Notes: generated from the letters alone by a model not told the origin. Counted from the stretch's first letter, positions 8,102 to 17,449 are shown. The stretch: 64,000 bases of DNA from Oscillospiraceae bacterium (GCA_021769725.1 JAETSI010000009.1:1-64000); one strand, 5' to 3'. Made by a program: numbers and translations.

Positions 8102-9022
8102 ATGAATATAGAAGTAACCAGAATAAATCAGGGAGTAACAGAGTTCCCCGTCGAGTACGTAAAGACGGTGAATGAGGACTATCTTTATAAGCTGCGTGGA
8201 ATCGCCGCAGATATTGCCGAAAACCGCATCAATAAGCCCGTTATTCTGCTTTCAGGTCCTTCCGGTTCGGGAAAGACCACATCTGCCATGATGATAAGCA
8301 GTATTCTTGGGGAATCCGGTATCATTACGCATACCATTTCTATGGACAATTACTTCCGTTCTCTGTCAGCGGAGGAAAAAGAACTGGCTGCTCATGGAAA
8401 AATGGATCTCGAATCCCCTGCCCGCATTGATGCGGAACTTCTGAGCAGACAGATCGAAGCTATAAGTTCCTGCAAAGAAGTGGAAATTCCACAGTACAAC
8501 TTTAAAAGTTCTGTAAGAGAGGACTCCGGAAGAAGATTTCTGAGAAATCCGGGGGAACTCGTTATATTTGAGGGCATTCATGCTTTGAATTCGGACGTGA
8601 TAACCGTTCCGGACAGCCATATCTGCAAGATATACGTCAGCGTAAGAACGAGAATAACCAACGGCAGAACAGTGCTGCATCCGTCCAGGGTAAGGCTTAT
8701 GCGCAGAATGATACGTGACGGCAAGTTCCGGAAGCGTACGCTGCGTGAAACAATGAATATGTTCCACAGCGTTGAGGAGGGCGAAAATAAGTATATCATG
8801 CCTTTCAAGTACCGTTCGGACTATGACGTCGATACTTTTATGGCTTATGAACCGGCGGTATACAAAGCTTTCCTTATGGACGGACTGAAAGAACTGGAGG
8901 ATGTTCCGGAGATACGTGAGATACTTGACGTGCTGGAAGATCTGTATACCCTTGACGAGACCTTTGTTCCGGGAGATTCGCTTATCCGTGAATTTATCGG
9001 CAACGGAGAATTTAAATATTAA
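8102..9022 (+). CDS. Uridine-kinase-like nucleoside kinase
   Basis: A 306-residue P-loop kinase with Walker A GPSGSGKTT at residues 52-60. An SMDNYFR motif and later SVRTRITNGR and RMIRDGKFRKR stretches are typical of the uridine kinase/phosphoribulokinase superfamily. In many clostridia such a gene carries an N-terminal TGS-like region from a threonyl-tRNA synthetase ancestor; here the first 40 residues are short and no TGS domain is evident. It likely phosphorylates a nucleoside with ATP or GTP; the substrate is not provable here. The ribosome-binding site is weak, and the 6-bp gap to thrS suggests translational coupling. A strong terminator follows. Confidence 0.8.
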   Translation: MNIEVTRINQGVTEFPVEYVKTVNEDYLYKLRGIAADIAENRINKPVILLSGPSGSGKTTSAMMISSILGESGIITHTISMDNYFRSLSAEEKELAAHGKMDLESPARIDAELLSRQIEAISSCKEVEIPQYNFKSSVREDSGRRFLRNPGELVIFEGIHALNSDVITVPDSHICKIYVSVRTRITNGRTVLHPSRVRLMRRMIRDGKFRKRTLRETMNMFHSVEEGENKYIMPFKYRSDYDVDTFMAYEPAVYKAFLMDGLKELEDVPEIREILDVLEDLYTLDETFVPGDSLIREFIGNGEFKY

Positions 9023-9026
9023 TACT

Positions 9027-9055
9027 AAAGGCGAATCTGAAAACGATTCGCCTTT
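9027..9055. terminator. Bidirectional terminator between converging operons
   Basis: Perfect 11-bp stem AAAGGCGAATC / GATTCGCCTTT followed by ATTTTTA on the plus strand and flanked by A-rich sequence on the other side. It serves the thrS operon from the left and the nadA-hydE cluster from the right. Confidence 0.85.
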
Positions 9056-9065
9056 ATTTTTATGG

Positions 9066-10004
9066 TTATCCTATTTTGACCACACCGTAATCCTCGAGAT
9101 TATAAAACAGCATAAATCTTGCTTCGTCCCGGCATTCCGGTTTTACCATGTAGTACAGGTAGGTTTCGATAAGATTAAGATTTGTGGAGGTTCTGCCCTC
9201 GATCTTGAACTGATTGAATCCCATTGGCACGTATTTTTCCCATATATCGTCAGGGGAAATATGTGTGCTCAGATCTTTTATATCGAAAATATCTCTGTTG
9301 GCAAAGGGACAGTCAGTTTCCGGCATATCGGGATAATCCTTGACGTTGAACGGCTTTCCGGGATGCTTGCTGATATGATCGCAGTACATGATCTGCTGTA
9401 TACCAAGATTCCTGTAATGTTCGGTGCGTCTTTTGCATCCAGGCTCGCAGCAGGCGTTTACCAGGATCTCGCATTTCTCTTTATGCGGTATCTGCTCCAG
9501 AAGATCAAATTTATTGTTGAAATCATAGTCGAGAACAACGATGCTGTAGTCCTTTTCAAGTTCTTCTTTCAGCTTTTCAATATCTGTGATACGCTTGCAG
9601 GTAGAGCTGGTGAGCTTGTATTTGGGATAGTTCTTGCGGATGTATTCTTCAAGGAGAGGCGAATTTATAATGACCTCGTTAAGACCGTTATTTGCCATTT
9701 TCAGAACCGAATTGCAGAATGGATCGCTTAAATGCTTTTCCTCAAGCATGGGGTTGGTAAATGTGAATCTGAGCGGAATTCCATTGCTGTTAAATGATTT
9801 AAGCACGCTGCGGACGAAAGATCGGTCACAGACTCCGCTGTTTGTGCGTCCGCCGTTCCAGAGAGACTGCGGAAAAGCTCCGTAAACAGACGCAATTTCA
9901 ACGCCCTCCCGCATCCAATACGGACAATCTTTTACCATTGCGGCAAATATCATATTTAATTTAAAGTGACCGGCAAAATCCGGCAGGTGAAATTTTACTT
10001 TCAT
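9066..10004 (-). CDS. U32-like conserved protein, paralogue 1
   Basis: A 312-residue soluble protein that begins MKVKFHLPDF. The closing motif FKIEGRT (about 265-271) is characteristic of the U32 peptidase-like TIM-barrel superfamily. Cysteines at about 136, 185, 186, 190 (NACCEPGC) and 232 could bind a metal or an Fe-S cluster, as members of that superfamily such as UbiU and UbiV do. The adjacent gene encodes a paralogue of identical length, well over half identical, with the same cysteines. Both lie directly downstream of hydE and nadA, genes of Fe-S or radical-SAM enzymes. I do not recognise a characterised orthologue; protease activity should not be assumed. Confidence 0.7.
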   Translation of the reverse strand: MKVKFHLPDFAGHFKLNMIFAAMVKDCPYWMREGVEIASVYGAFPQSLWNGGRTNSGVCDRSFVRSVLKSFNSNGIPLRFTFTNPMLEEKHLSDPFCNSVLKMANNGLNEVIINSPLLEEYIRKNYPKYKLTSSTCKRITDIEKLKEELEKDYSIVVLDYDFNNKFDLLEQIPHKEKCEILVNACCEPGCKRRTEHYRNLGIQQIMYCDHISKHPGKPFNVKDYPDMPETDCPFANRDIFDIKDLSTHISPDDIWEKYVPMGFNQFKIEGRTSTNLNLIETYLYYMVKPECRDEARFMLFYNLEDYGVVKIG

Positions 10005-10015
10005 GAGTTACCTCC

Positions 10016-10954
10016 TTAGTTAAATATCAGCGACCGGGAGTTTTCAAGACTTTTCAGAAGTGTAAAGCGAGCTTCGTCCCGGCATTCCGGTTTTGCCATG
10101 TAGTACATATAAGTTTCGAGAACGTTTATGGGACTTGCCGTTCTGCCTTCAATTTTGAACTGTTCAAATCCCATAGGTACATATTTTTCCCATATATCCT
10201 CGGGTGAGATATGAGTTCTCAGTTTGCGGATCTCAAAGATCCCTCTTTGTGAGTAGGGGCAGTCCCTGAAATGCTGCGGATCGTACTTTGAAGCGTCAAA
10301 GGGAACGTTGGGATATTTTTTGATGTGTTCGTTGTAGGCGATCTGCTGAACGCCTATACAGTGATAATGCTCCGATCTTCTGGGACATCCGGGCTCACAG
10401 CAGGCGTTTACAAGAAGCTCACAATCGGCTTTGCGAGGCAGCTTTTCCAGAACCTCAAAGTTGTTGTTGAAGTCATAGTCGATTACCACAATGCTGTAGT
10501 CCTTTCCAAGTTCTTCCTCCAGTGCCGCCGGATCGGTGATCCTCTTGCAGGTAGAGCTTGTAAGCTTATAGCCGGGATAATTGCGGCGGATGTAGTCCTC
10601 CAGAAGAGGAGACATGACGATAGCCTCGTTCATGCCGTTGTCGGCAAGCTTCATGACCATATTGCAGAACGGATCGCTGAGATGTTTCTTTTCCAGGGCA
10701 GGATTTGTAAATGTAAAGCGGAGCGGAATACCTCTGTCATTGAATACCTTGATGACATTTTTGACAAAGTTCTTGTCCACAACGCCGCCCTGCGTTCTGC
10801 CGCCGTTCCAGACAGACGGCGGAAAGACGCCGTAGAATGATGCTATTTCAACGCCCTCACGGAAGAATTCGGGACGATGCGCCAGCATTTCGGCGAACAT
10901 AAAATTCAGCTTGAAGTTTCCCGAAAAATCAGGAAGGTGAAAACGTACTTTCAT
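10016..10954 (-). CDS. U32-like conserved protein, paralogue 2
   Basis: I set the start at the ATG at 10954 because it follows CCAAGGAG and makes the N-terminus (MKVRFHLPDF) and length (312 residues) match the neighbouring paralogue. A longer reading frame to 11023 would lie inside hydE. It therefore overlaps the hydE 3' end by 26 bp. The shared features are the CKRITD Cys, NACCEPGC, a DCPY Cys and FKIEGRT near the C-terminus. Only 11 bp separate it from paralogue 1, so the pair arose by tandem duplication and probably works together, perhaps as a heterodimer like UbiU/UbiV (inference). Confidence 0.7.
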   Translation of the reverse strand: MKVRFHLPDFSGNFKLNFMFAEMLAHRPEFFREGVEIASFYGVFPPSVWNGGRTQGGVVDKNFVKNVIKVFNDRGIPLRFTFTNPALEKKHLSDPFCNMVMKLADNGMNEAIVMSPLLEDYIRRNYPGYKLTSSTCKRITDPAALEEELGKDYSIVVIDYDFNNNFEVLEKLPRKADCELLVNACCEPGCPRRSEHYHCIGVQQIAYNEHIKKYPNVPFDASKYDPQHFRDCPYSQRGIFEIRKLRTHISPEDIWEKYVPMGFEQFKIEGRTASPINVLETYMYYMAKPECRDEARFTLLKSLENSRSLIFN

Positions 10955-12014
10955 TATTTGCTCCTTGGATATTATTTTGCGATATGTGGTCTCCCCGTTC
11001 ATGAACCGCTCTGTAGCCGGCATTTTCTATGCTTTGTTCCAGCTGGCGGCAGCACTCTGCGGCTTCGGAACCGGAAGAAAGTTTGTTGTCATACAGATCG
11101 TATTTTTTTCGTACATCGGCTGGGGAAAGATTCGGCATGACCACGTTGCAGCCGGTTTTCAGACCCAGTTCCCTGCCGACAGGGGAAATTGTTCCCAGAG
11201 CCGTTGTAGCAGGCAGCAGAACGTCGGGGAACATGAGCCTTATGATACCCAGAAGCCGCAGTGTAAGTTCCAGCGTGCCGCCCGGCATATCTGCAAACGG
11301 CGTTCTGTGGTGCGGTATAAACGGACCTATGCCGATCATATGGGGACGCAGTTCCTGCATAAAGCGAAGATCGGCAATAAGGTCAGCCGTGGTCTGGAAC
11401 GGTGCTCCGACCATGAATCCGGCGCCGATCTGATAGCCGAGTTCCCGGAGATCGTACAGACATCTTCTGCGGTTTTCAAAGCTCATTTCCGGCGGATGGA
11501 GCCTGGAATAAAGCTCCGGGGAAGCCGTTTCATGGCGGAGAAGATAGCGGTCTGCGCCGGCATCCTTCATACGCCTGTAGCTTTCGTAAGAACGTTCTCC
11601 AAGTGACAGCGTCACGGCGCAGTCTGGATATTTTTCATGAAGTCCGAATATTATACGGCACATGAGATCGTCGGTAAAAGCGCTGTCCTCGCCGCCCTGA
11701 AGCACGAAAGTGCGGAATCCCAGTTCATATCCGGCTGCGGCGCACTCCATGATCGAAGCAAGGTCAAGACGGTATCGCTGTGCCTCATGGTTGCTTCGCC
11801 GGATACCGCAGTAAAGACAGTCGTTTTTGCAGCAGCTTGATATTTCAATAAGACCACGCAAAAAAACTTTTTTGCCGTAAACACGCTGTCTCACTTCATC
11901 AGCGTATTTTTTTAGCAGCTTGGCTGTCTGTTCATCATCTGAATTTATAAGCATAAGGAGTTCATCATCAGACAAATTGCCGTTCTGATACAGCTTTTCA
12001 ACAAGTCTGGTCAT
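10929..12014 (-). CDS. hydE: [FeFe] hydrogenase H-cluster radical SAM maturase HydE
   Basis: A 361-residue radical SAM enzyme with the cluster-binding motif CKNDCLYC (Cys62, 66, 69) preceded by LIEISS, as in HydE. The BATS-type C-terminal half shows IGIGPFIPHHRTPF and GCNVVMPNLSP, close to HydE signatures. HydE works with HydF and HydG to build the dithiolate-bridged di-iron subcluster of [FeFe] hydrogenase. The partner maturases and the hydrogenase are not in this window. The C-terminal cysteines that hold an optional second cluster in some HydE proteins appear only partly conserved. The gene starts 2 bp after nadA ends. Confidence 0.88.
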   Translation of the reverse strand: MTRLVEKLYQNGNLSDDELLMLINSDDEQTAKLLKKYADEVRQRVYGKKVFLRGLIEISSCCKNDCLYCGIRRSNHEAQRYRLDLASIMECAAAGYELGFRTFVLQGGEDSAFTDDLMCRIIFGLHEKYPDCAVTLSLGERSYESYRRMKDAGADRYLLRHETASPELYSRLHPPEMSFENRRRCLYDLRELGYQIGAGFMVGAPFQTTADLIADLRFMQELRPHMIGIGPFIPHHRTPFADMPGGTLELTLRLLGIIRLMFPDVLLPATTALGTISPVGRELGLKTGCNVVMPNLSPADVRKKYDLYDNKLSSGSEAAECCRQLEQSIENAGYRAVHERGDHISQNNIQGANNESTFSPS

Positions 12015-12016
12015 GT

Positions 12017-12949
12017 TCAGCCGCCCAGCCTTATCATTTCGTCAATGCATTTCACTGCGGACGATATAGTTTCTTCGTCCATAATGATCTCACGGTCAGC
12101 ACAGTTTCCCCGTGATATGCTCATAAGAGTTCTGTAAACGTCAGGCAGCGTGGTGATCTTCATATTATGACAGACAATGTCTTTTGTGACAGGGAAAAAC
12201 TGTTTGTCGGGGCAGTCGTACTGCAAATGTTCGGCGATCGAAGTCTCAGTGCCGATAATGAATTCTTTTGCGTCCGACTTTTTTGCAAAGTCGATGATAC
12301 CGGAGGTAGAACCGACGTAATCGGCAAGTTCCACCACCTGCGGTCTGCATTCGGGGTGAACCAGGAAAAGTGCATCCGGATGTTCTGCCTTTGCCGTCAT
12401 GACATCCTTTGCCGTAACAGCCGCATGGGTCGGGCATCCGCCGTTAAGAAGCTTCACGTCCTTTTCCGGGCAGTTTCTCTTTACGAAATCTCCGAGATTG
12501 CAGTCGGGGATAAAGAGAATTCTGTCATTGTCGATAGCCTTTACGATCTTCAGAGCGCTGGACGAAGTTACGCATACGTCGCAAACCGTTTTAAGAGCAG
12601 CCGTCGTATTGATGTAGGCAACGACAGTTCTGCCGGGGTCTTCTGCCTTGACTGCCTCGATAAGCTCCTTGTCCATCTGTTCCGCCATGGGGCATCCTGC
12701 CTTTGGATTGGCAAGATATACGTGTTTTTGCGGAGAAAGGATCTTAGCCGTTTCAGCCATAAAGCGGACACCGCAGAAAAGGATATGTTCATTATCTATC
12801 CCTTTTGCGTCCACGCTTAATTTGTAGCTGTCGCCGGTATAATCGGCGATCTCGGTAATTTCTCTTGCCTGATAGCTGTGGGCGAGTATGGCTGTTCCTG
12901 TTTCCTTTTTCAGCCTGATTATCGCCTCCTGCATTTCACGGACATTCAT
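12017..12949 (-). CDS. nadA: Quinolinate synthase A
   Basis: This [4Fe-4S] enzyme condenses iminoaspartate with dihydroxyacetone phosphate to quinolinate in NAD biosynthesis. The 310-residue length is normal. Recognisable segments are ILAHSYQ, FCGVRFMAETAKIL, NPKAGCPMAEQ, VYINTTAALK-like and CHNMKITTL, with conserved cysteines in the last three regions. nadB and nadC, its usual partners, are not adjacent; hydE and two U32-like genes follow instead. The start has an AGAGGTG ribosome-binding site. A truncated E1 repeat lies between this gene's start and ridA. Confidence 0.94.
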   Translation of the reverse strand: MNVREMQEAIIRLKKETGTAILAHSYQAREITEIADYTGDSYKLSVDAKGIDNEHILFCGVRFMAETAKILSPQKHVYLANPKAGCPMAEQMDKELIEAVKAEDPGRTVVAYINTTAALKTVCDVCVTSSSALKIVKAIDNDRILFIPDCNLGDFVKRNCPEKDVKLLNGGCPTHAAVTAKDVMTAKAEHPDALFLVHPECRPQVVELADYVGSTSGIIDFAKKSDAKEFIIGTETSIAEHLQYDCPDKQFFPVTKDIVCHNMKITTLPDVYRTLMSISRGNCADREIIMDEETISSAVKCIDEMIRLGG

Positions 12950-12969
12950 AATAACACCTCTTTATAAAA

Positions 12970-13045
12970 TAATAATAATGGGTTTCCAAAGGGATAATAT
13001 CCCTTTGGCAGGGGTGTGGGGACGGCGTCCCCACTTAAAGGCTGC
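12970..13045 (+). repeat. E1 inverted-repeat element, left-truncated copy (B)
   Basis: Holds the hairpin CCAAAGGG...CCCTTTGG (12986-13008), the hairpin GTGGGGAC-ggc-GTCCCCAC (13016-13034) and a degenerate right end. The left end and first hairpin are missing. The TTA at 13035-13037, directly after the second hairpin, is the ridA stop codon, so the element forms the 3' border of ridA. Confidence 0.75.
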
Positions 13046-13412
13046 TTTCTGCTATTACTTCGACCTCCACAAGAACATTCTTGGGGAGAGTTTTTACTGC
13101 CACGCAGCTTCTTGCCGGGAGCGATGTGAAATATCTGCCGTAGACTTCATTAAAAGCGGCGAAGTCGTTCATGTCTGCGAGGAAGCAGGTAGTCTTGACA
13201 GCTTTTTCAAAGGATGAGCCTGCGGTTCTCAGCACCTCACCAAGATTTCTCATTACCTGTTCGGTCTGAGCCTGTATCGTATCAGCTTCAACGGTGTTTG
13301 TTGCCGGATTTATAGCTATCTGACCGCTGGTATATACCATACCGTTTGATACGATCGCCTGTGAATAAGGTCCTACTGCGGCGGGAGCTTTTTCTGTGTG
13401 AATTTTTATCAT
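13035..13412 (-). CDS. ridA: RidA family reactive enamine/imine deaminase
   Basis: A 125-residue member of the YjgF/YER057c/UK114 family. Visible signatures include YTSGQIAI, the RSCVAVKTLP segment with the carboxylate-binding Arg, and the closing VEVEVIAE strand. RidA hydrolyses the reactive 2-aminocrotonate/imine released by threonine dehydratase, protecting PLP enzymes. It lies 28 bp downstream of ilvA, the enzyme that makes that product, so function and context agree. The stop codon lies inside E1 copy B. The ribosome-binding site AAAGGAG is good. Confidence 0.93.
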   Translation of the reverse strand: MIKIHTEKAPAAVGPYSQAIVSNGMVYTSGQIAINPATNTVEADTIQAQTEQVMRNLGEVLRTAGSSFEKAVKTTCFLADMNDFAAFNEVYGRYFTSLPARSCVAVKTLPKNVLVEVEVIAESSL

Positions 13413-13440
13413 AATTATTCTCCTTTACAAAACGGGATAT

Positions 13441-14643
13441 TCAGTTAATGTTCAGTATCTTGAAACCGGCATCTGTGAGCGCATTTCTGATCTGCTCAAT
13501 GTGGTCGTAGTTTCTTGTTTCAAGGACGATTCGCAGGTAGCAGCCGTTGACAGCCGAACCCTCGTTTGCACGTTCGTGATGAATAGAAGTAACGTTTCCG
13601 CCAAGTTCAGCGATGATTCTTGAAACATCCATAAGCTGACCGGGCTTGTCGATAAGTTCGATGTTCATAGAGCACGACCGTCCCGACATGAGCAGTCCTC
13701 TCTTTATGACTCTTGAAAGGATCGTAACGTCTATATTACCGCCGGAAAGGAGGCAGACCGTCTTTTTGCCCTTTATCGGCACTTTGTTGAACATAGCGGC
13801 AGCGACCGGAACGGCTCCGGCACCTTCGGTAACGAGCTTCTGCTGCTCCATAAGGGCAAGGATAGCGGCAGAAATTTCATCATCGGTGACGGTGACTATA
13901 TCGTCCACGTACTCAGAAATGATATTATAGGTATTCTCTCCCGGTTCTTTTACGGCTATACCGTCGGCAATTGTTGAAACGCTGTCGAGACGCTCTATCT
14001 GGTGATCGTGAATGGAGTTGTACATACTCGGAGCGCCGGCAGCCTGAACGCCGTATACTTTAATAGACGGATTCAGTTTTTTTACGGCAAAGGCAACGCC
14101 GGAGACAAGACCGCCGCCGCCAACTGGGACGATAACGGCTTCCATATCCGGTATCTGCTCCAGAAGCTCAAGACCTATAGTTCCCTGTCCTGCTATAACG
14201 TCCTCATCGTCAAAGGGGTGGATAAAGGTATAGCCGTATTCGTCACGCTGCCTGAGAGCCTCTGCGTAGGCATCGTCGTATACGCCTTTAACCAGGCAGA
14301 CTTCAGCTCCGTAGCTTTTTGTAGCTTCCACCTTGGAAATTGGAGCGCCGTCGGGCAGGCAGATAATTGATTTTATACCGTTTCTTGCAGCCGCCAGAGC
14401 AACGCCCTGTGCATGGTTTCCGGCTGAACAGGCAATAACGCCCTTTGCTTTTTCCTCGGCGGAGAGCTGTGACATACGGTAATAAGCTCCCCTGACCTTA
14501 AACGAACCGGTGATCTGCAAATTCTCGGTTTTAAGGTAAATATCAGCCTCAGTGTTTATTTTTGGGGCACGGATAATATCCGTTTCCCTTATTACCTGCC
14601 TTAAAACATATTTTGCGCTGTAGATTTTATCAAGAGTCAGCAT
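13441..14643 (-). CDS. ilvA: Threonine ammonia-lyase (threonine dehydratase)
   Basis: A PLP enzyme that converts threonine to 2-oxobutanoate and ammonia, the entry to isoleucine synthesis. The 400-residue length fits the form with one ACT domain. The PLP Lys is Lys49 in GSFKVRGAYYR; a glycine-rich phosphate-binding loop (VPVGGGGL) and SGGN follow. Residues from about 325 form an ACT domain (IELIDKPGQL, then NVTSIHHERA), which may sense an amino acid. The ACT arrangement matches clostridial enzymes that may be biosynthetic or catabolic; its place beside the leu genes and ridA favours isoleucine synthesis. Confidence 0.93.
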   Translation of the reverse strand: MLTLDKIYSAKYVLRQVIRETDIIRAPKINTEADIYLKTENLQITGSFKVRGAYYRMSQLSAEEKAKGVIACSAGNHAQGVALAAARNGIKSIICLPDGAPISKVEATKSYGAEVCLVKGVYDDAYAEALRQRDEYGYTFIHPFDDEDVIAGQGTIGLELLEQIPDMEAVIVPVGGGGLVSGVAFAVKKLNPSIKVYGVQAAGAPSMYNSIHDHQIERLDSVSTIADGIAVKEPGENTYNIISEYVDDIVTVTDDEISAAILALMEQQKLVTEGAGAVPVAAAMFNKVPIKGKKTVCLLSGGNIDVTILSRVIKRGLLMSGRSCSMNIELIDKPGQLMDVSRIIAELGGNVTSIHHERANEGSAVNGCYLRIVLETRNYDHIEQIRNALTDAGFKILNIN

Positions 14644-14657
14644 TTTAATTACCTTCT

Positions 14658-15860
14658 TTATTTATGTTCGTTAATGAGTTGATTTACAAATTGTCTTGCA
14701 GTTCTTGGTGATCTGCCGCTGCCCTGCAAGGCGAACTGTTCTGCCTTGAGCACAAGTTCTGCGTCAGATATATTTATGCCGCAGTTTCCGGCAAGTTCTC
14801 TGACAATGGCAATGTAAGCCTTTTTGTCGGGGCGCTCGAAGTTCACCCTTAAACCGAAACGTGCCGAAAGCGAGAGAGTTTCCTGCATTGAATCGTTCCG
14901 GTGGATATCGTCGCCGCTGCGGTCGGAGAAGCTTTCTTTTACCAGATGACGGCGGTTGCTGGTGGCATAGATCACCGTGTTGCTGTTCCGTGCGGAAACA
15001 GATCCCTCCAGAGTCGCTTTAAGAGCGCCGAAGCAGTCCTCCCCGGAAATGAAAGAAAGATCGTCAATAAAAATAATAAATTTCAGCGGGTTTCCGCTTA
15101 TGCTTTCGATAATGCGTGGGATATCACGGAGCTGTTCCTTTGTTATTTCTATGAGACGCAGTCCACGGTCGGCGTATTCGTTGACCACAGCTTTTACCGT
15201 AGAAGATTTTCCGGTGCCGGCGTCGCCGTAAAGAAGCACGTTCTGGGCAGGTTTTCCCTCCAGGAGGGCAAGAGTGTTGCTTATGACTGCCTGACGCTCC
15301 GTTTCGTAGCCGTAAAGCTCTGAAAGCCGCTGTCTGTCGGGATGATTAACGGGAATGATCTCACCGTCACGCAGAATGAACATGGGACTTTTAGCAAACT
15401 TGCCGTAGCCGTGCAGTCCTATATCGCTTATGCGCTTTTTGTATTCGGCGGCAAAGTCGATGTCCGAGTTCTTCCACCGTGGGAGAGGATATATCCTGTA
15501 ATAGCCGTATGAAGCTTCTTCCGGAGTGAGACGAGAAAGTTCCTGTAAAAATGACAGTTCGGCTGATACTGCGTCTTCAATGCAGGGATCGAACTCTGCT
15601 CCGGCAGCCTTTCCGGAAATATAGAAATTTTCATCCTCCAGGACGGTTTTAAGGAGATATTCGCTGAAATTCACATTATGGCTGTAAAGTTCAGCAGCAA
15701 ACTGCGAATATCTGCCGATGTTGAAATGATCGTCGTCGGCAGATTCCCTCAGCAGTTCTTTAAGAATGCTTAATGCTTTGTCGTCAAGCAGACTGCGGAA
15801 TACAGCAAGAGTGTCCATTCCGCAGTTGAGGTTGTCAAGTTTTTCACGGATATCAGCCAT
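14658..15860 (-). CDS. DUF815-type AAA ATPase
   Basis: A 400-residue ATPase with Walker A GDAGTGKSS (about 212-220), Walker B FIIFIDDLSF (about 258-267) and an Asn-containing sensor stretch YATSNRRH. It matches the DUF815 family of predicted P-loop ATPases with an N-terminal helical region of about 190 residues. No biochemical role is known to me. The start codon overlaps the leuB stop by one base (TAATG), and ilvA starts 14 bp after it, so it is embedded in the leu-ilvA transcript. That may be convenience rather than function. Confidence 0.82.
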   Translation of the reverse strand: MADIREKLDNLNCGMDTLAVFRSLLDDKALSILKELLRESADDDHFNIGRYSQFAAELYSHNVNFSEYLLKTVLEDENFYISGKAAGAEFDPCIEDAVSAELSFLQELSRLTPEEASYGYYRIYPLPRWKNSDIDFAAEYKKRISDIGLHGYGKFAKSPMFILRDGEIIPVNHPDRQRLSELYGYETERQAVISNTLALLEGKPAQNVLLYGDAGTGKSSTVKAVVNEYADRGLRLIEITKEQLRDIPRIIESISGNPLKFIIFIDDLSFISGEDCFGALKATLEGSVSARNSNTVIYATSNRRHLVKESFSDRSGDDIHRNDSMQETLSLSARFGLRVNFERPDKKAYIAIVRELAGNCGINISDAELVLKAEQFALQGSGRSPRTARQFVNQLINEHK

Positions 15861-16933
15861 TATAACGCCTCTAACACCTTTTCAGTCATTTCGGTGCAGG
15901 TAAGCGGAGTTCCCTCATCTGCGCCCATGAGATCAGTGGTTCGCCAACCGTCGTTCAGAACCTTGTCAACAGCCTTTTCGATAGCGTCAGCTTCTTCTGC
16001 AAGTCCGAACGAGTAACGGAGCATCATAGCTCCCGAAAGAATTGTAGCAATAGGATTTGCCTTGTTCTGACCTGCAATGTCCGGAGCGCTGCCGTGGATA
16101 GGCTCGTACATACCACGTGAAGAAGCGCCCAGTGATGCGGAAGCCAGCATACCGATCGAGCCGGTGATCTGCGACGCTTCGTCCGAGAGGATATCTCCGA
16201 ACATATTTGAAGTTACGATAACGTCGAACTGACGTGGATTTCTCACAAGCTGCATAGCGGCATTGTCAACGAACATATCGCTGTATTCAACCTCCGGATA
16301 TTCTTCTGCAAGAGTGTGCATAGTCTTTCTCCAGAGACGGGAAGATTCCAGTACGTTTGCCTTGTCGATGCTTGTGACACGCTTATTTCGTTTCATTGCC
16401 GTATCAAAAGCGACTCTGCCGATACGTTCGATCTCGGTGACGCTGTAGGCTTCGGTATCGTAAGCCTCCTGACCGTATTTTCCCTCACGGTAGCCCCTGT
16501 CGCCGAAGTAGATTCCTCCGGTAAGCTCACGGACGATCATGATATCAAAGCCGTCGCCGACAATTTCATCTTTCAGGGGAGAAGCGGCACGGAGCGCAGG
16601 GTACAGCGTAGCCGGACGAAGGTTTGTGAAAAGTCCGAGAGCCGAACGGATACCGAGGAGCGCCTTTTCAGGACGCTTATCGCCGGGCTGATCGTCCCAT
16701 TTAGGGCCTCCTACAGCGCCTAAAAGCACGCTGTCCGAAGCAAGACATCCGTCAACGGTCTCCTGTGGCAGCGGCAGACCCGTGGCGTCAATAGCGCAGC
16801 CGCCTATGAGGTATGGTGTGAAATTGAATTTATGACCGAACTTTACGGCAGTTTTTTCAAGAACAGCAACGGCGCTGTCTACGATTTCAGGACCTATGCC
16901 GTCGCCTTTTAATAAAGCAATATTGAATTCCAT
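15860..16933 (-). CDS. leuB: 3-isopropylmalate dehydrogenase
   Basis: Oxidises and decarboxylates 3-isopropylmalate to 2-oxoisocaproate using NAD, the third step of leucine synthesis. The 357-residue sequence shows the N-terminal [22 protein letters not shown], the [11 protein letters not shown] motif with the substrate-binding Arg, the DKANVL Lys and the NAD-site segment [14 protein letters not shown]. The ribosome-binding site AAAGAGG is well placed. It follows leuC and leuD and overlaps the DUF815 gene. Confidence 0.97.
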   Translation of the reverse strand: MEFNIALLKGDGIGPEIVDSAVAVLEKTAVKFGHKFNFTPYLIGGCAIDATGLPLPQETVDGCLASDSVLLGAVGGPKWDDQPGDKRPEKALLGIRSALGLFTNLRPATLYPALRAASPLKDEIVGDGFDIMIVRELTGGIYFGDRGYREGKYGQEAYDTEAYSVTEIERIGRVAFDTAMKRNKRVTSIDKANVLESSRLWRKTMHTLAEEYPEVEYSDMFVDNAAMQLVRNPRQFDVIVTSNMFGDILSDEASQITGSIGMLASASLGASSRGMYEPIHGSAPDIAGQNKANPIATILSGAMMLRYSFGLAEEADAIEKAVDKVLNDGWRTTDLMGADEGTPLTCTEMTEKVLEAL

Positions 16934-16954
16934 TATGAAAAGACCTCTTTTCTG

Positions 16955-17449
16955 TTACTTTACCGAACCGTTGGCGACAGAATTTATAAGACCGCCGTTT
17001 TCGATTATCTTCTGGATAAACTCGGGGAACGGTTCTGTTCTGAATTCCGCACCTGTTGTAAGATTGCGGATAATACCGTTGTCAAGATCTGCCTCGACCT
17101 TGTCGCCATCGGAGATACCGTCGGCAGCTTCGGGGCATTCAACGATAGCAAGTCCGATGTTTATGGAATTTCTGTAAAAGATTCTTGCAAAGCTTTTTGC
17201 GATAACGACCGAGATTCCGCTTGCCTTGATAGCGATAGGAGCGTGTTCACGGGAAGAACCGCAGCCGAAATTCTGTCCGGCGATCATAACGTCGTTCTTG
17301 TGCACACGGCTTACAAAAGTTTTGTCGATATCCTCCATGCAGTGCGATGCAAGCTCTGCATGATCGCTTGTGTTAAGATATCGTGCCGGAATGATAACGT
17401 CTGTATCGACATTATCGCCGTATTTTATAGCGCTGCCTGTATATTTCAT
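16955..17449 (-). CDS. leuD: 3-isopropylmalate dehydratase small subunit
   Basis: The small subunit pairs with LeuC to isomerise 2- to 3-isopropylmalate. I use the ATG at 17449, which overlaps the leuC stop in ATGA and follows GGGAGG by nine bases; the longer frame to 17467 would lie inside leuC. The 164-residue product has the motifs [27 protein letters not shown] and [13 protein letters not shown], as in the short type of LeuD found in clostridia and archaea. Confidence 0.96.
   Translation of the reverse strand: MKYTGSAIKYGDNVDTDVIIPARYLNTSDHAELASHCMEDIDKTFVSRVHKNDVMIAGQNFGCGSSREHAPIAIKASGISVVIAKSFARIFYRNSINIGLAIVECPEAADGISDGDKVEADLDNGIIRNLTTGAEFRTEPFPEFIQKIIENGGLINSVANGSVK

Noticed and set aside
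8901-9731. A 276-codon frame on the plus strand opposite the first U32-like gene
   Set aside because: It overlaps the udk-like 3' end and crosses a strong terminator. Its sequence is low in recognisable motifs and mirrors a well-supported minus-strand gene with a conserved paralogue.
10955-11023. A longer start for the second U32-like protein
   Set aside because: The extension lies inside hydE, has no counterpart in the paralogue, and the ATG at 10954 has a strong ribosome-binding site.
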